Made by a program: the position numbers and the translations under genes
Notes under the pieces: generated by a model
The model's input: the letters and a program-made list of their open reading frames with translations, nothing else
Database searches by the model: none
What the model was told of the DNA's origin: nothing
Shown here: positions 10,375-33,518 of the stretch, in pieces
Layout of the letters: every line of letters starts with the position of its first letter
Numbering within the stretch: position 1 is the first letter of the stretch
DNA from: JABSQH01 sp965230015
Lineage (GTDB): Bacteria; Actinomycetota; Acidimicrobiia; Acidimicrobiales; Ilumatobacteraceae
DNA length: 64,000 nucleotides
Direction of reading: 5' to 3'
NCBI GenBank assembly: GCA_965230015.1
Contig: CBDDKF010000017.1
Location: 1 to 64,000, forward strand

Positions 10375-11028
10375 ATGGCCGTTGCGCCCACCACCGTTGC
10401 CGAGTTGATCGCGGCGCGTGGCCGCCGCGTCGAGTTGCGTGCCGGCGATCCGTTGTTCTTCGAAGGCGACCGTTCCGACGCGGTGTTCGCCGTCGTGTCG
10501 GGCCGCGTGCGCATCGTGGTCACTCTGGTGACCGGCGCCGAGCTGCTGCTCGGCTTGAAGTTGCCGGGCGAGGTGTTCGGTGAACTATCGGCACTCGACG
10601 GTCGACCGCGCGCCGCCGCGGCCTACAGCTACGACAACAGCGTCGTCGCTCGGTTGCCGTCGGCGGAGTTCCTCGATGCGTTGGACGACGTGCCCGAGCT
10701 GGCCCTCACCGTGTTGCGCGAGCTGAGCACGATGCTGCGGCGGGCCAACGTTCGACTACAGGCACGCAACAGCAACCGCACGGTGGTGCGCGCCGGCCAC
10801 CTGTTGCTCGAGCTGGTCGACATCGTCCGTCGCCATGGCGACGCCGACGCCACTACGTCGGTGGTGATCCCGATTCGCCAGAGCGACCTCGCCGAGTGGA
10901 TCGGTGCCACTCGCGAGGCGACCGCGCGAGCGCTCGGCGAGTTCCGCAAACAGGGCTGCGTTGAAACTGGTCGGGGGAAGATCACCGTGGTCGACGTCGA
11001 CGCGCTCGAGTCGTTCGTCGAACTGTGA
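10375..11028 (+). CDS. Crp/Fnr-family transcriptional regulator
   Basis: 217-residue regulator. Residues ~20-125 form a cyclic-nucleotide-binding-like beta barrel (RAGDPLFFEGDRSDAVF, then PGEVFGELSALDGRPRAA, with the phosphate-cassette-like GEVFGELSALD-RPRAA pattern of cAMP receptors). Residues ~160-215 form a winged helix, with the recognition helix in IGATREATARALGEFRKQG. No four-cysteine iron-sulfur motif of FNR is present, so a CRP-like ligand is more likely. The start ATG 10375 is preceded by GAAGGGA; an earlier GTG lies inside the operator palindrome and is rejected. It probably binds the palindrome at 10321-10346 and thereby controls itself and the divergent gene. Confidence 0.9.
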   Translation: MAVAPTTVAELIAARGRRVELRAGDPLFFEGDRSDAVFAVVSGRVRIVVTLVTGAELLLGLKLPGEVFGELSALDGRPRAAAAYSYDNSVVARLPSAEFLDALDDVPELALTVLRELSTMLRRANVRLQARNSNRTVVRAGHLLLELVDIVRRHGDADATTSVVIPIRQSDLAEWIGATREATARALGEFRKQGCVETGRGKITVVDVDALESFVEL

Positions 11029-11089
11029 CGTTGTTGCGTCACGTCGTGCCGGTCACCGATTGCGGGCCGGTTGGGCCCATACTGCGGTG

Positions 11090-11905
11090 GTGACGCCGCG
11101 CTCCATCACCGAGATCGCCTTCGGCGAGCTGATGACCCTCGAGCCGCACGGTCCCGACACGTTCGTGGCCGAGGCGGCCCGCTACCCATGGGGTACGCGG
11201 CTGTTCGGTGGTCAGGTCGTTGCTCAGGCGTTGCGCGCCGGCATGGCCACCGTCGACCCGGCGCGCCATGTGCACTCACTGCACAGCTACTTCATCCGTC
11301 CCGGCTCGCACGACGAGCCGGTGCGCTTCGAGGTCGAACGGTTGCGTGATGGTCGCTCGTTCTGCACTCGCCAAGTGGTGGCCCGGCAGTCGAGTGGAGC
11401 GATCCTCAACCTCTCCGCTTCGTTCCAGGTCGCCGAGGAACAGCCCGACGTGCATGCGGAGATCGGCGATGTGCCCGAACCGGACGACCGCGCATTGAAC
11501 GATCAGTCGTGGGGTGCACTACTGCAACGTCGCTCGATTCGGCTCGACGACGGGCGAATCGGTTTCTGGATCCGACTCGACGCCGACCTCGGAGACGATC
11601 CGACGTTGCACGCGTGCGGCCTGGCGTTCATGTCCGACAGCGCACCGGCGTGGCCGGCGCGCTCGATCCATCCGGCCTTCGACGGCGACATGCGCAACCG
11701 TGACCAATTCCAGTTGGCCAGCCTCGACCACACCGTCTGGTTTCACCGGCCCACCGTGGCCAGCGACTGGCACTGGTTCGAGACGCGGCCGCACGGGCTC
11801 TCCGGCGGTCGTGGGGTGGTATCGGCCGACGTGTTCCGTGGAGGGCACGAGCACGTGGCGACGATCGCCCAGCAGGTGCTGGTGCGCCACCGATCACCGT
11901 CGTAG
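11090..11905 (+). CDS. Acyl-CoA thioesterase II (TesB-like)
   Basis: 271-residue double-hotdog thioesterase that hydrolyses fatty acyl-CoA to free acid and CoA. The N-terminal hotdog shows the family signature RLFGGQVVAQALRAG; the C-terminal half ends with the typical GLSGGRGVVSADVF and VATIAQQVLVRHR. The catalytic Asp/Gln/Thr set appears plausible but cannot be assigned without alignment. The start is one of two adjacent GTG codons (11087 or 11090); the second gives MTPRSITE. It lies downstream of the Crp/Fnr gene and 9 bases before the SGNH hydrolase gene, so the latter two are probably co-transcribed. Role: acyl-CoA pool control in a lipid-rich neighbourhood. Confidence 0.9.
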   Translation: MTPRSITEIAFGELMTLEPHGPDTFVAEAARYPWGTRLFGGQVVAQALRAGMATVDPARHVHSLHSYFIRPGSHDEPVRFEVERLRDGRSFCTRQVVARQSSGAILNLSASFQVAEEQPDVHAEIGDVPEPDDRALNDQSWGALLQRRSIRLDDGRIGFWIRLDADLGDDPTLHACGLAFMSDSAPAWPARSIHPAFDGDMRNRDQFQLASLDHTVWFHRPTVASDWHWFETRPHGLSGGRGVVSADVFRGGHEHVATIAQQVLVRHRSPS

Positions 11906-11914
11906 CTCCGTAGC

Positions 11915-12913
11915 ATGGGCCTGGTGCGGTCGATTGCCACCTCTGTTGCTGCCGTGTCGGCAGTTGCTGTGGCGGTGGCGATTGCGGTGCCGGTTCTCCC
12001 TGTGGCCGCCGCCGGCGACGGTGTCGACGACATCGACACGGTGATCACGCTCGGCGATTCGTTCAGCTCGGGATCGGGCATCCATGCCGACGCCACCGAC
12101 TACGACGACCACGGCCCCGAACGGCACTACTTCGCCGAGCACACCCGCCTCGGTGGCAGTGGCTGCCAGCGCGAGCTCGATAGCACCCCAGGGCCGCAGA
12201 TCGCAGAAGAACTCGACGCCTCGTTCGAGATGGTCGCCTGCGCAGGCGCGCGCATCGAACATGTGCGCAACCAGCTCTCTGCGGCGTCGATCGACGATCG
12301 CGGTGCGGGCACGTTGATCTCGATCACGATCGGTGGCAACGACCTGCGCACCCACCGCGGAGAGGTGTGGCCCGACGTGATCCTGCGGTGCATCACATCG
12401 GGTGGCTGCAACGAGTCCGACCAGAACCAGCCGGCCAATCTCGACGAGATCGAGAACGACTTGGCCCGCCTGTACACGGTGATCGGGTGGCGGTTTCGCG
12501 ACGCCACCGTGCGCGTGCTGGCCTATCCACGCCTGATGCAACGCGATCGGTGGGGGTGTGCCGGAGTGACGGGGATGAACCGTCACGAGGCGAAGTGGAT
12601 CGACGACCAGGTCGATGAACTGAACGCCCGGATCGAGTCCGCCGTCGATCGAGCGAGCGCCGTCTCACGCGCCGACCTGCAGTTCGTTCCGGTGGTCGAC
12701 GAGTTCGACAATCACGGGTCGTGCCGTTTCTGGCAACGTGACCGCTACGTCAACGATGCGGTGTTCGGCGCCACCGTCACTCGCAGCATGACCGCCGACG
12801 GCGAGGTGCGCGAACACGTCGACGACGGCGTGCTCTCGATCAGTGGGGCGTCGTTTCACCCCAGCCAGAAGGGCTACGACGCCTACCGCCGGGCGCTCCG
12901 AGCAAGCCTCTGA
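11915..12913 (+). CDS. Secreted SGNH/GDSL-family lipase or esterase
   Basis: 332-residue serine hydrolase with an N-terminal signal peptide (basic MGLVR, a long Ala/Val core and a likely AAA-G cleavage near residue 34). Block I is LGDSFSSGSG with the nucleophile Ser; block III is IGGNDLR; block V is ASFHPSQKGYDAY, giving the catalytic His. Paired cysteines (GCQRELD, VACAGAR, RCITSGGC, GSCRFW) suggest disulfides, as in secreted actinobacterial SGNH lipases. ATG 11915 is 9 bases after the thioesterase stop. It meets the oppositely oriented SRPBCC gene end-to-end with no gap. It probably acts outside the cell on lipid or acyl esters. Confidence 0.9.
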   Translation: MGLVRSIATSVAAVSAVAVAVAIAVPVLPVAAAGDGVDDIDTVITLGDSFSSGSGIHADATDYDDHGPERHYFAEHTRLGGSGCQRELDSTPGPQIAEELDASFEMVACAGARIEHVRNQLSAASIDDRGAGTLISITIGGNDLRTHRGEVWPDVILRCITSGGCNESDQNQPANLDEIENDLARLYTVIGWRFRDATVRVLAYPRLMQRDRWGCAGVTGMNRHEAKWIDDQVDELNARIESAVDRASAVSRADLQFVPVVDEFDNHGSCRFWQRDRYVNDAVFGATVTRSMTADGEVREHVDDGVLSISGASFHPSQKGYDAYRRALRASL

Positions 12914-13690
12914 TCAGCCGGCCACCCCGCGGGCGGTGAGCCACTGCGCCCATCGGGGCCCATCGGCGGCGGAGACCGCGGCGCCATCGTCGCCGTAGAG
13001 ATACGTCCACATCGACACCGAACGCACCTCGCCTCGTCCTTCGACAGCGAGAAATGCGGTGCCTCGACATGGTGCGTCGACCAGCAGCAGCACCTCGTGC
13101 TCGCCAACGGCGAGGACGTCGCCGCCGAGGGTGAGGCCGTCGCCGCCATCGGCGATGACGTGGTCGCCCACCGTCGGACGAGCGGGCAGCCCCAGGTCGC
13201 TCATCAACCGCGTCCATGCAGCATCGCTCGATCCGGCCCACATGGCCATCGGCAGTGATGCGGTGGCGGTCTCACCTGGGAAGTGGGTGAGGTGGGCCTG
13301 CAGGTTCTGGAGGAACAGCTGCCAGCCATCCTTCATGCCGTCGTACTGGTCGTCCCAGTCGGCGCCGCTGCCGAAGCCGCTGTTGACGAGGCGAACCGTG
13401 CAGGTGCCGCGATCGTCGTGCGCTTCGACCGTCCACTCGAAGGCCAGGCCCGGTCCGCTATCGCCCGGGTCGAAGCGCACCCGCTCGGGCGGCTCCCACG
13501 CGCCGACCCGCCCGGCCACGTCCATCCCGGGTCCGAACGAGGCCGACATCGCGCCGCCTTCTCGGGGCTCCACGTCGTGGGGCACGTACCACGACGTGAT
13601 CCCGGGCCCGGTGGCGATCGCCTGCCACACGGTGTCGGGGGTGCCGGGCACCTCGATCGACAGCTCGATCGAACGTCCTTCATCGGTCAT
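12914..13690 (-). CDS. SRPBCC/AHSA1-domain protein
   Basis: 258-residue protein whose first ~145 residues are a START-like SRPBCC (AHSA1) domain: IELSIEVPGTPDTVWQAI at the start, WYVPHD, and a final helix KDGWQLFLQNLQAHL. About 100 further residues follow without a recognised domain. Its ATG at 13690 overlaps the end of the ArsR gene by 11 bases (ATGACCGATGA), the standard ArsR-AHSA1 operon arrangement. In such pairs the SRPBCC protein is thought to bind a small hydrophobic ligand or act in its detoxification, with the ArsR protein as repressor; the ligand is unknown. The start is fixed by the overlap and the domain beginning. Confidence 0.85.
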   Translation of the reverse strand: MTDEGRSIELSIEVPGTPDTVWQAIATGPGITSWYVPHDVEPREGGAMSASFGPGMDVAGRVGAWEPPERVRFDPGDSGPGLAFEWTVEAHDDRGTCTVRLVNSGFGSGADWDDQYDGMKDGWQLFLQNLQAHLTHFPGETATASLPMAMWAGSSDAAWTRLMSDLGLPARPTVGDHVIADGGDGLTLGGDVLAVGEHEVLLLVDAPCRGTAFLAVEGRGEVRSVSMWTYLYGDDGAAVSAADGPRWAQWLTARGVAG

Positions 13691-14333
13691 CTGAGGGCTC
13701 CTCTTGTTGGGGGCGGGGGTGGGCGAGTACGGCAAGGCGGTGCCATCGTCCGTGTGGGGTGGACTCGTCGTGATAGGTCGCCGCCAGGCGCTGCACCGTG
13801 TCGGCGAGGTCGGCGGTGAATCGGGCGCGGTCGGCGGCCGACGCGAAGCGGATGTCGGTGTCGATGGTCAGCGAGGCCAGCGGTTGGCCCGCTTCGTCGG
13901 CCCGCCGCGTCAAGCTCGACAGTTCGCGCACGAGTCGAGCGGCCACGGCAATCGCATAACGCGCCGACAGGCGGTCGACGCGCGTCGGATCGGCCGCCTG
14001 ACGGCCGAGCAACGACGGTGACAACACGTATGAGCGGGCGGAGGCCACCAACATGCGTTCGCGGGCGCCGCGCCGTTGCCGTTCTTCCACGAGGCGGAGG
14101 AGTCCGCACTTTTCCAGCATTCGTACGTGGTAGTTGGCGCGTTGCCTGGTCGTGGCGAGCGACTCCGCCACGCTCGTTGCCGAGCCAGGTTGTTGCAGGG
14201 TCGAAAGCACGTCGGCGCGGGCGGGGTCGAGGATCGCCCGTGCCGCTGCGGCGTCGTCGATCACCGCAAGATCGGCCGGGAGATCGGCTGGGACTTCAGC
14301 CGGCGGATCGGCGGACAGGTCAGCCGTCGGCAT
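13680..14333 (-). CDS. ArsR-type winged-helix transcriptional regulator
   Basis: 217-residue regulator. After an acidic, Pro/Ala-rich tail of ~25 residues, the winged helix runs over residues ~30-110: LDPARADVLSTLQQPGSATSV, then recognition helix TTRQRANYHVRMLEKCGLLR. A C-terminal ~100-residue extension may dimerise or sense ligand. No CxC metal-binding pair is seen, so it is not a metal sensor of the classic type. ATG 14333 is preceded by GGAG about 10 bases upstream; ATG 14348 is an alternative. It overlaps the SRPBCC start by 11 bases. An AT-rich leader containing two copies of a 12-base direct repeat lies just upstream. Confidence 0.85.
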   Translation of the reverse strand: MPTADLSADPPAEVPADLPADLAVIDDAAAARAILDPARADVLSTLQQPGSATSVAESLATTRQRANYHVRMLEKCGLLRLVEERQRRGARERMLVASARSYVLSPSLLGRQAADPTRVDRLSARYAIAVAARLVRELSSLTRRADEAGQPLASLTIDTDIRFASAADRARFTADLADTVQRLAATYHDESTPHGRWHRLAVLAHPRPQQEEPSDDR

Positions 14334-14361
14334 GGGTGCAGTCTCCATTAGAAAAAAACAA

Positions 14362-14389
14362 TTGTCAAATGGATGAGTTGTCAGATGGA
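14362..14389. repeat. Direct repeat in ArsR-gene leader (possible operator)
   Basis: TTGTCAAATGGA and TTGTCAGATGGA, 16 bases apart start to start and differing at one position, lie in the short leader upstream of the ArsR start at 14333; the distal copy overlaps the end of the GNAT gene. The stretch (with a run of seven T on the coding strand) is far more AT-rich than its surroundings. Read on the minus strand it includes TTGACA, so it may also be a -35 element. Confidence 0.45.
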
Positions 14390-15034
14390 AGCTGACGAGT
14401 GGGATTGCGCTGCCGGTGACCGCCAGCGCATCGGACGCACGGCCACGCCGTGAATCCGTTCGTCGGCGCCGGCGACGGCGAAGCCACGCTCGAGGTAGAG
14501 CGCGATCGCGGTGGGCATGTGCTCGGGCGCGGTGTGCAGATCGATCTGTTCGACGCCAGTGGCTTCGCACACGCCGATCGCCGCATCGAGGAGCCGTCGA
14601 CCGAACCCGAGCCCGCGTGCCTTCGGCGCCACGTAGAAGCGATGGAACACGGCGTGGTCGCCAACGACCTCGATGCCGATTGTGGCCACCGTGCGTCGCC
14701 GATGACGGGCGATCAGCACCGAATGGGGACTGGCGAAGCAGCGTCGGGGGTTCAGCACGTGCGGTGCGAACGACGGATCGGCGGCGGCGAGGCGAACGCC
14801 GGCGCGGGCGCTCATCCACGATGCGTACTCGAGCCAGAGGCGGCGGACATCGGCGAAGTCGGCGTCGGACCGAGCGATGTCGATCCCGTCGGTGCGACGA
14901 GCGAACGTGCCGAGCGGGAGCGGATGGTCGCTCGTGCTGCCGGTATCGGTGGCTTGGTTGGTGCCGGTGACGTGGCCGGTGTCGGTGGCCTGGCAGGTGT
15001 TGTTGGGGTGGGTGGTCGGCGATTCGGAGATCAT
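14381..15034 (-). CDS. GNAT-family N-acetyltransferase
   Basis: 217-residue protein with a GNAT fold over residues ~50-205: ARSDADFADVRRLWLEY at the start, the central FYVAPKARGLGFGRRLLDAA containing the acetyl-CoA pyrophosphate loop (R/QxxGxG/A), and ALYLERGFAVAG near the end. The first ~45 residues are a low-complexity Thr/Asn/Gly/Asp tail with a duplicated QATDTG motif and are probably disordered. It lies 47 bases upstream of the ArsR start on the same strand. The acceptor substrate cannot be predicted. Confidence 0.82.
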   Translation of the reverse strand: MISESPTTHPNNTCQATDTGHVTGTNQATDTGSTSDHPLPLGTFARRTDGIDIARSDADFADVRRLWLEYASWMSARAGVRLAAADPSFAPHVLNPRRCFASPHSVLIARHRRRTVATIGIEVVGDHAVFHRFYVAPKARGLGFGRRLLDAAIGVCEATGVEQIDLHTAPEHMPTAIALYLERGFAVAGADERIHGVAVRPMRWRSPAAQSHSSASI

Positions 15035-15137
15035 GTCGCCATCGTCGTGATCGGCGACTGTTCCGACGTCGGTAGGCGCTACGCAATTGTGTGCGCACCG
15101 TTGCCCACCGGTACGTAGTGCGCGGTCGTCCGTGCGC

Positions 15138-17900
15138 CTATCGCTCGAGTGCGAGTGCCTCGCTCAGCTCGCCCCGGCCCGCGATGCCGAGTTTGCGGTA
15201 CACCCTGGCCAGATGCGTGTCGACGGTGCGCGTCGACAACACGAGCCGGTCGGCGATCGCCTTGCTCGATTCGCCGTCGGCGGCCAACAAGGCGATCTCG
15301 CGCTCGCGCGACGTCAGTGGATCGATGGCGGTTCCGCGCCGCAAGGGCGGTGTGTCGAGCCCTCCGGCGGACTGCGCCAGCGCCGCCGCCCGCACGCGTT
15401 GCGCGGTGGCGGCCCGCTGGTCGCCCGCCCGGCCGAGTTGGTCGGCCGCCTCGGCCGCGGTCTCGGCAGCGAACGCGAGGTTGCCGATCTGCTCGAAGTG
15501 GTCGGCGCAGCGCGCGAGTGCCTCGCCGTCGCGATCGCGTGCGGCGATGGCGTGCTCGGCGAACAGCTCGAAGATCGGTCCGTCGAGGGTTGGCGCCAAC
15601 TCGGCAAGACGGTCGGCGACCGCTGTTGGATCACCGAAACGGACGACATCGTGGAGCAGCGCCATTTCGAAGATCGTCACGCCATCGCTGCGCACCATCG
15701 CAGCGGTGTCGAGGAGTTGAGCGCACGCGGTGGCCAGCTCGCCACGGGATGCGTCGAGCCACGCGCTCGCGCGTTGCAGCGTGGCGGCCGACGTGGCGAC
15801 GGGACTCGGGATGTCGGTCGCCATGTCGATCGCCTGCGCCGCCTCGTCGGCGTGGCCGGCGAGCAGGTGCGCTTGCGCCACGCCGACGTAGGCCCACACG
15901 AGCGCCGCCTGCTGTCCCGCCGAGTCGGCGAGTTCGGCGGCTGTCGTGGCGTGCTCCAACGACTCGCCCGGGAGCCCGATGTCGCGGGTCAACTCGCTGA
16001 GTGCCAACTCGAACCATACGAGCGCGCTCGCCGCGCCGCTGGCGCGCGCTCGTTCGATCGCTGGTTCGAGCACCGCCCGTGCCGCGTCGTAGTGCCCGGC
16101 ATACCCGAGTCCGTGGGCTTCGTTGATCACGTGACGGGCGCTGCCGCGCCGGGCGAGCCACTCTGGGAGCGCCTGTTGCGCCGTCGCCGCTTCGCGGGCG
16201 GTCGCGACTCCGGCTGCGCACTGCCCCACCGAGATCAGGCTCGCCGACCGGGCCACGAGCACGTCGACGGAAGTGCGCGGATCCAGTGCACCCGACAGCG
16301 CGTCGAGCGCTTCGAGTGCCGCACCCGGTTGCCCTGCGTTGGCCAAGGTGACCGCCCGCTGTGCATCGATCGTGGCGCGCGCCGACTCGTCGTCGATCTG
16401 GCCGCGGACGCGTGCACACGTGGCCATCGCACCGTCGAGATCGCGAGCGGAGAAGAACTGCACATCGGCCAGACGCACCGCAACCCGAGCGCGCGCAGTG
16501 TCATCGATGTCGAGTTCGGTCGCCGCCGCGAGATGGTCGATCGCCTCGTCGACGCGCCCGAGCAATGCAGCGGCTTCGCCGAGGAGATGCAATCGCTCGG
16601 CGGCGACGTCGGCGGTCGGTTCGTCGGTGTCGCCATCGGCGTGCTGCAGCAGATCGATGGTCAGCTCCGGATCGTGTCCCAACAGCGCCACGCGCGCCGC
16701 GTGGATGCGCCGCGGCAACGCCACCTGGCCGCCGCTGCGGATCCGCCACGAGACCACCCGCAGCTCGTCGTCGCGGCGTCGGGCGCCATGTTGTTCCACG
16801 AGGTCGGCCAGCCGACGCAGCAGCGTGCGGCGCCGTAGGGCGGGGAGCTGAGCATCGAGTATCTCGCCGAACAGCGGGTGTGCCAGGCGCACCGCTGCGC
16901 GCCGTCGTGACTGCACCATTTCGATGAGGCCCTCGCGCTCGAGGTAGGTGAGCACGTCGGCACCGAACGCGGCTTCGAGGTCGGCCAGACCGAGCCGTTC
17001 ACTCAGAGCGAGGTGTTCCAGCACATCGCGTCCCGCTTCGTCGACGTCGGCGAGGTGTTCGGCGATCAACTCGTCGAGCTGGACGGTGGTGGTTGGACGG
17101 CCGCCGATCACCCACTTGCCGGCGGCAATGGTCAACCATCCGCGTTCCCGACCGCCACGCACCAGTTCGGTGAGAATCTGCATGTTGCCGCCGGACAGCT
17201 CGGTCAGCCGCTCGACGGCGTGCTCGTCGACCGGACCACCCAATGCGTGACGGATCAACCGCCCGACGTCGGAGGCGGGGAGCGGGCCGAGGTCGACGCG
17301 CTGCAGGTGACCGTCGCGCTGCAGCCTCGACAGTCGCGACGAAGGAGTGCGTCCGCTGCGCACGGTGCCGATCACGAACACGTCGCGGGCGACGATCGAG
17401 GGCACGAGCAACGCCAACGACGTGTCGTCGAGGAGGTCGATGTCGTCGATCGCCAGCACCGTGGCACGGCCAGGCGATGTGTCGGGCGATGGAGCGGTCG
17501 AACTGTCGGGGGACGTGCTGGTCGACGCGCTGGTGGACGCAGCCTGGGCATCGCCGGCCAGGAACGCCCGCGCCGTGTGGAACAGTGCCGTGCGTTCGTC
17601 CACGCTCACGCCGCTTCGTTCGAACAACGACGGGGGCAGCAGGTGGGCGAGGGCTCCGAGTGGAATCTCGGCGGCCGCCGCATGGCCGACGGCCTGGAGT
17701 ACTCGGTACTCGTCATCGAGGCTGGCGATCACCTCGCCGACCAGGCGTGTCTTCCCCGTGCCAGCCGGCCCGACCACCACGATGCCCCCTGCACGCCCAT
17801 CGGCGATGCTCGTCCGCAACGCAGCCACCAGTTCAGCCCGGCCGGTGAACGGCCACGTCGTAGCACCGCTGCCGAGCGTGGCGCGTTGGGTCGTGGGCAT
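15138..17900 (-). CDS. Large ATP-binding LuxR-family regulator (LAL/MalT-like)
   Basis: 920-residue regulator. An N-terminal AAA/NACHT-like ATPase has Walker A VVGPAGTGKTRL at ~residues 41-52 and Walker B VLAIDDIDLLDD. A long alpha-helical middle (residues ~350-840), rich in Ala and paired helices, looks like TPR repeats. The C-terminus (~855-915) is a LuxR/GerE helix-turn-helix: LTSREREIALLAADG followed by SSKAIADRLVLSTRTVDTHL. These LAL proteins are commonly activators of natural-product clusters in actinobacteria. The start ATG 17900 is 51 bases beyond the end of the phosphopantetheinyl transferase gene on the same strand, so it could be a cluster regulator for the synthase operon; that link is inference. 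Confidence 0.92.
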   Translation of the reverse strand: MPTTQRATLGSGATTWPFTGRAELVAALRTSIADGRAGGIVVVGPAGTGKTRLVGEVIASLDDEYRVLQAVGHAAAAEIPLGALAHLLPPSLFERSGVSVDERTALFHTARAFLAGDAQAASTSASTSTSPDSSTAPSPDTSPGRATVLAIDDIDLLDDTSLALLVPSIVARDVFVIGTVRSGRTPSSRLSRLQRDGHLQRVDLGPLPASDVGRLIRHALGGPVDEHAVERLTELSGGNMQILTELVRGGRERGWLTIAAGKWVIGGRPTTTVQLDELIAEHLADVDEAGRDVLEHLALSERLGLADLEAAFGADVLTYLEREGLIEMVQSRRRAAVRLAHPLFGEILDAQLPALRRRTLLRRLADLVEQHGARRRDDELRVVSWRIRSGGQVALPRRIHAARVALLGHDPELTIDLLQHADGDTDEPTADVAAERLHLLGEAAALLGRVDEAIDHLAAATELDIDDTARARVAVRLADVQFFSARDLDGAMATCARVRGQIDDESARATIDAQRAVTLANAGQPGAALEALDALSGALDPRTSVDVLVARSASLISVGQCAAGVATAREAATAQQALPEWLARRGSARHVINEAHGLGYAGHYDAARAVLEPAIERARASGAASALVWFELALSELTRDIGLPGESLEHATTAAELADSAGQQAALVWAYVGVAQAHLLAGHADEAAQAIDMATDIPSPVATSAATLQRASAWLDASRGELATACAQLLDTAAMVRSDGVTIFEMALLHDVVRFGDPTAVADRLAELAPTLDGPIFELFAEHAIAARDRDGEALARCADHFEQIGNLAFAAETAAEAADQLGRAGDQRAATAQRVRAAALAQSAGGLDTPPLRRGTAIDPLTSREREIALLAADGESSKAIADRLVLSTRTVDTHLARVYRKLGIAGRGELSEALALER

Positions 17901-17951
17901 CAGTACGAGCGTACGTGCGGCGCGCCCTCGCTGCAGGCGAGCGGATGTGGG

Positions 17952-18732
17952 TCAGTCGGCGTCGAGCCAGCGATGGCTGGGTAAGGCGGTGGCCAGCGGT
18001 GACGCTCCGTGCAGTGGCGCCGGCGGTGGGACGTGGTCGCTCGCCGCGCACGTCAGCACAAACGCTCCGAAGCGGCGCCACCAGCCGGGAGCGACGCTGG
18101 CGACGTCGGTGTCGCCGACCGGTGCAATGTGTGCGACGAACGCCGACCACCCGTTGGAGCGGTCGGCGGTCAGCTCGATCTCCACCGATCGGGTGTCGCG
18201 GCGGAGCCCGGTTTGGAGGACCTTGAGCGCACTTTCCTTGGCCGACCACATGAGGTTGGGCCGCAGTGCTCGGTCGCCGCCGATCGCCGTTCGCTCAGCG
18301 GCGGTGAACCAGTCGGCGACGAAACGGTCGCTGCGCGGTTCGACCAGCTCGAGGTCGCAGCCGATCGGGCCCGCGCCCGAACCGGGGCTGGTCGTCATGC
18401 AGACGGCCCAGTCGGCGCGGTCGGTCATCGAGATCTCCACCCCTGCCGCGCTGCCGTCGACCAGTGCCGCCGGCGCGCCGCTGGGCTGGTTCTCGATCGA
18501 GATACGGGCAAGTGTCGCGGCGTTCGTCGTCGTCCAGTCGGCCACGGGCAAGCCGAGCGTGGCGCCGATCGTCTGCTTGGCGGTCCATCGTCCGAGGCGA
18601 GATTCCAATCGTCGTTTGGGGTAGCGCATCGGTGAGATGCGCCGCCGCTCCCACGGCGACATCCACTCGTCACCGTCGGCGACCTCGTCGAGGCCGCACG
18701 CGTGGAAGGTCCAGTGCGGTGTGTCGCCCGGG

Positions 18733-18740
<8 letters not shown>
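17952..18740 (-). CDS. 4'-phosphopantetheinyl transferase, Sfp type
   Basis: 262-residue enzyme that moves the phosphopantetheine arm from CoA to carrier proteins. Both family signatures are present: the Mg-binding IGCDLELVEPR (GxDxE) and WSAKESALKVLQ (WxxKEAxxK). An N-terminal ~120-residue half precedes them, as in two-domain Sfp enzymes. GTG 18740 overlaps the end of the carboxylase gene by 8 bases (GTGGCTGA), so it is translationally coupled as the last enzyme of the megasynthase operon. Its obvious client is the five-ACP synthase encoded upstream. Because those ACPs show Thr at the expected attachment site, this transferase may have an unusual acceptor preference. Confidence 0.93.

Positions 18741-33514
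<14,774 letters not shown>

Positions 33515-33518
<4 letters not shown>

Noticed and set aside
15087..16838. 583-codon plus-strand frame
   Set aside because: Antisense to the LAL regulator, which has intact Walker and LuxR motifs.
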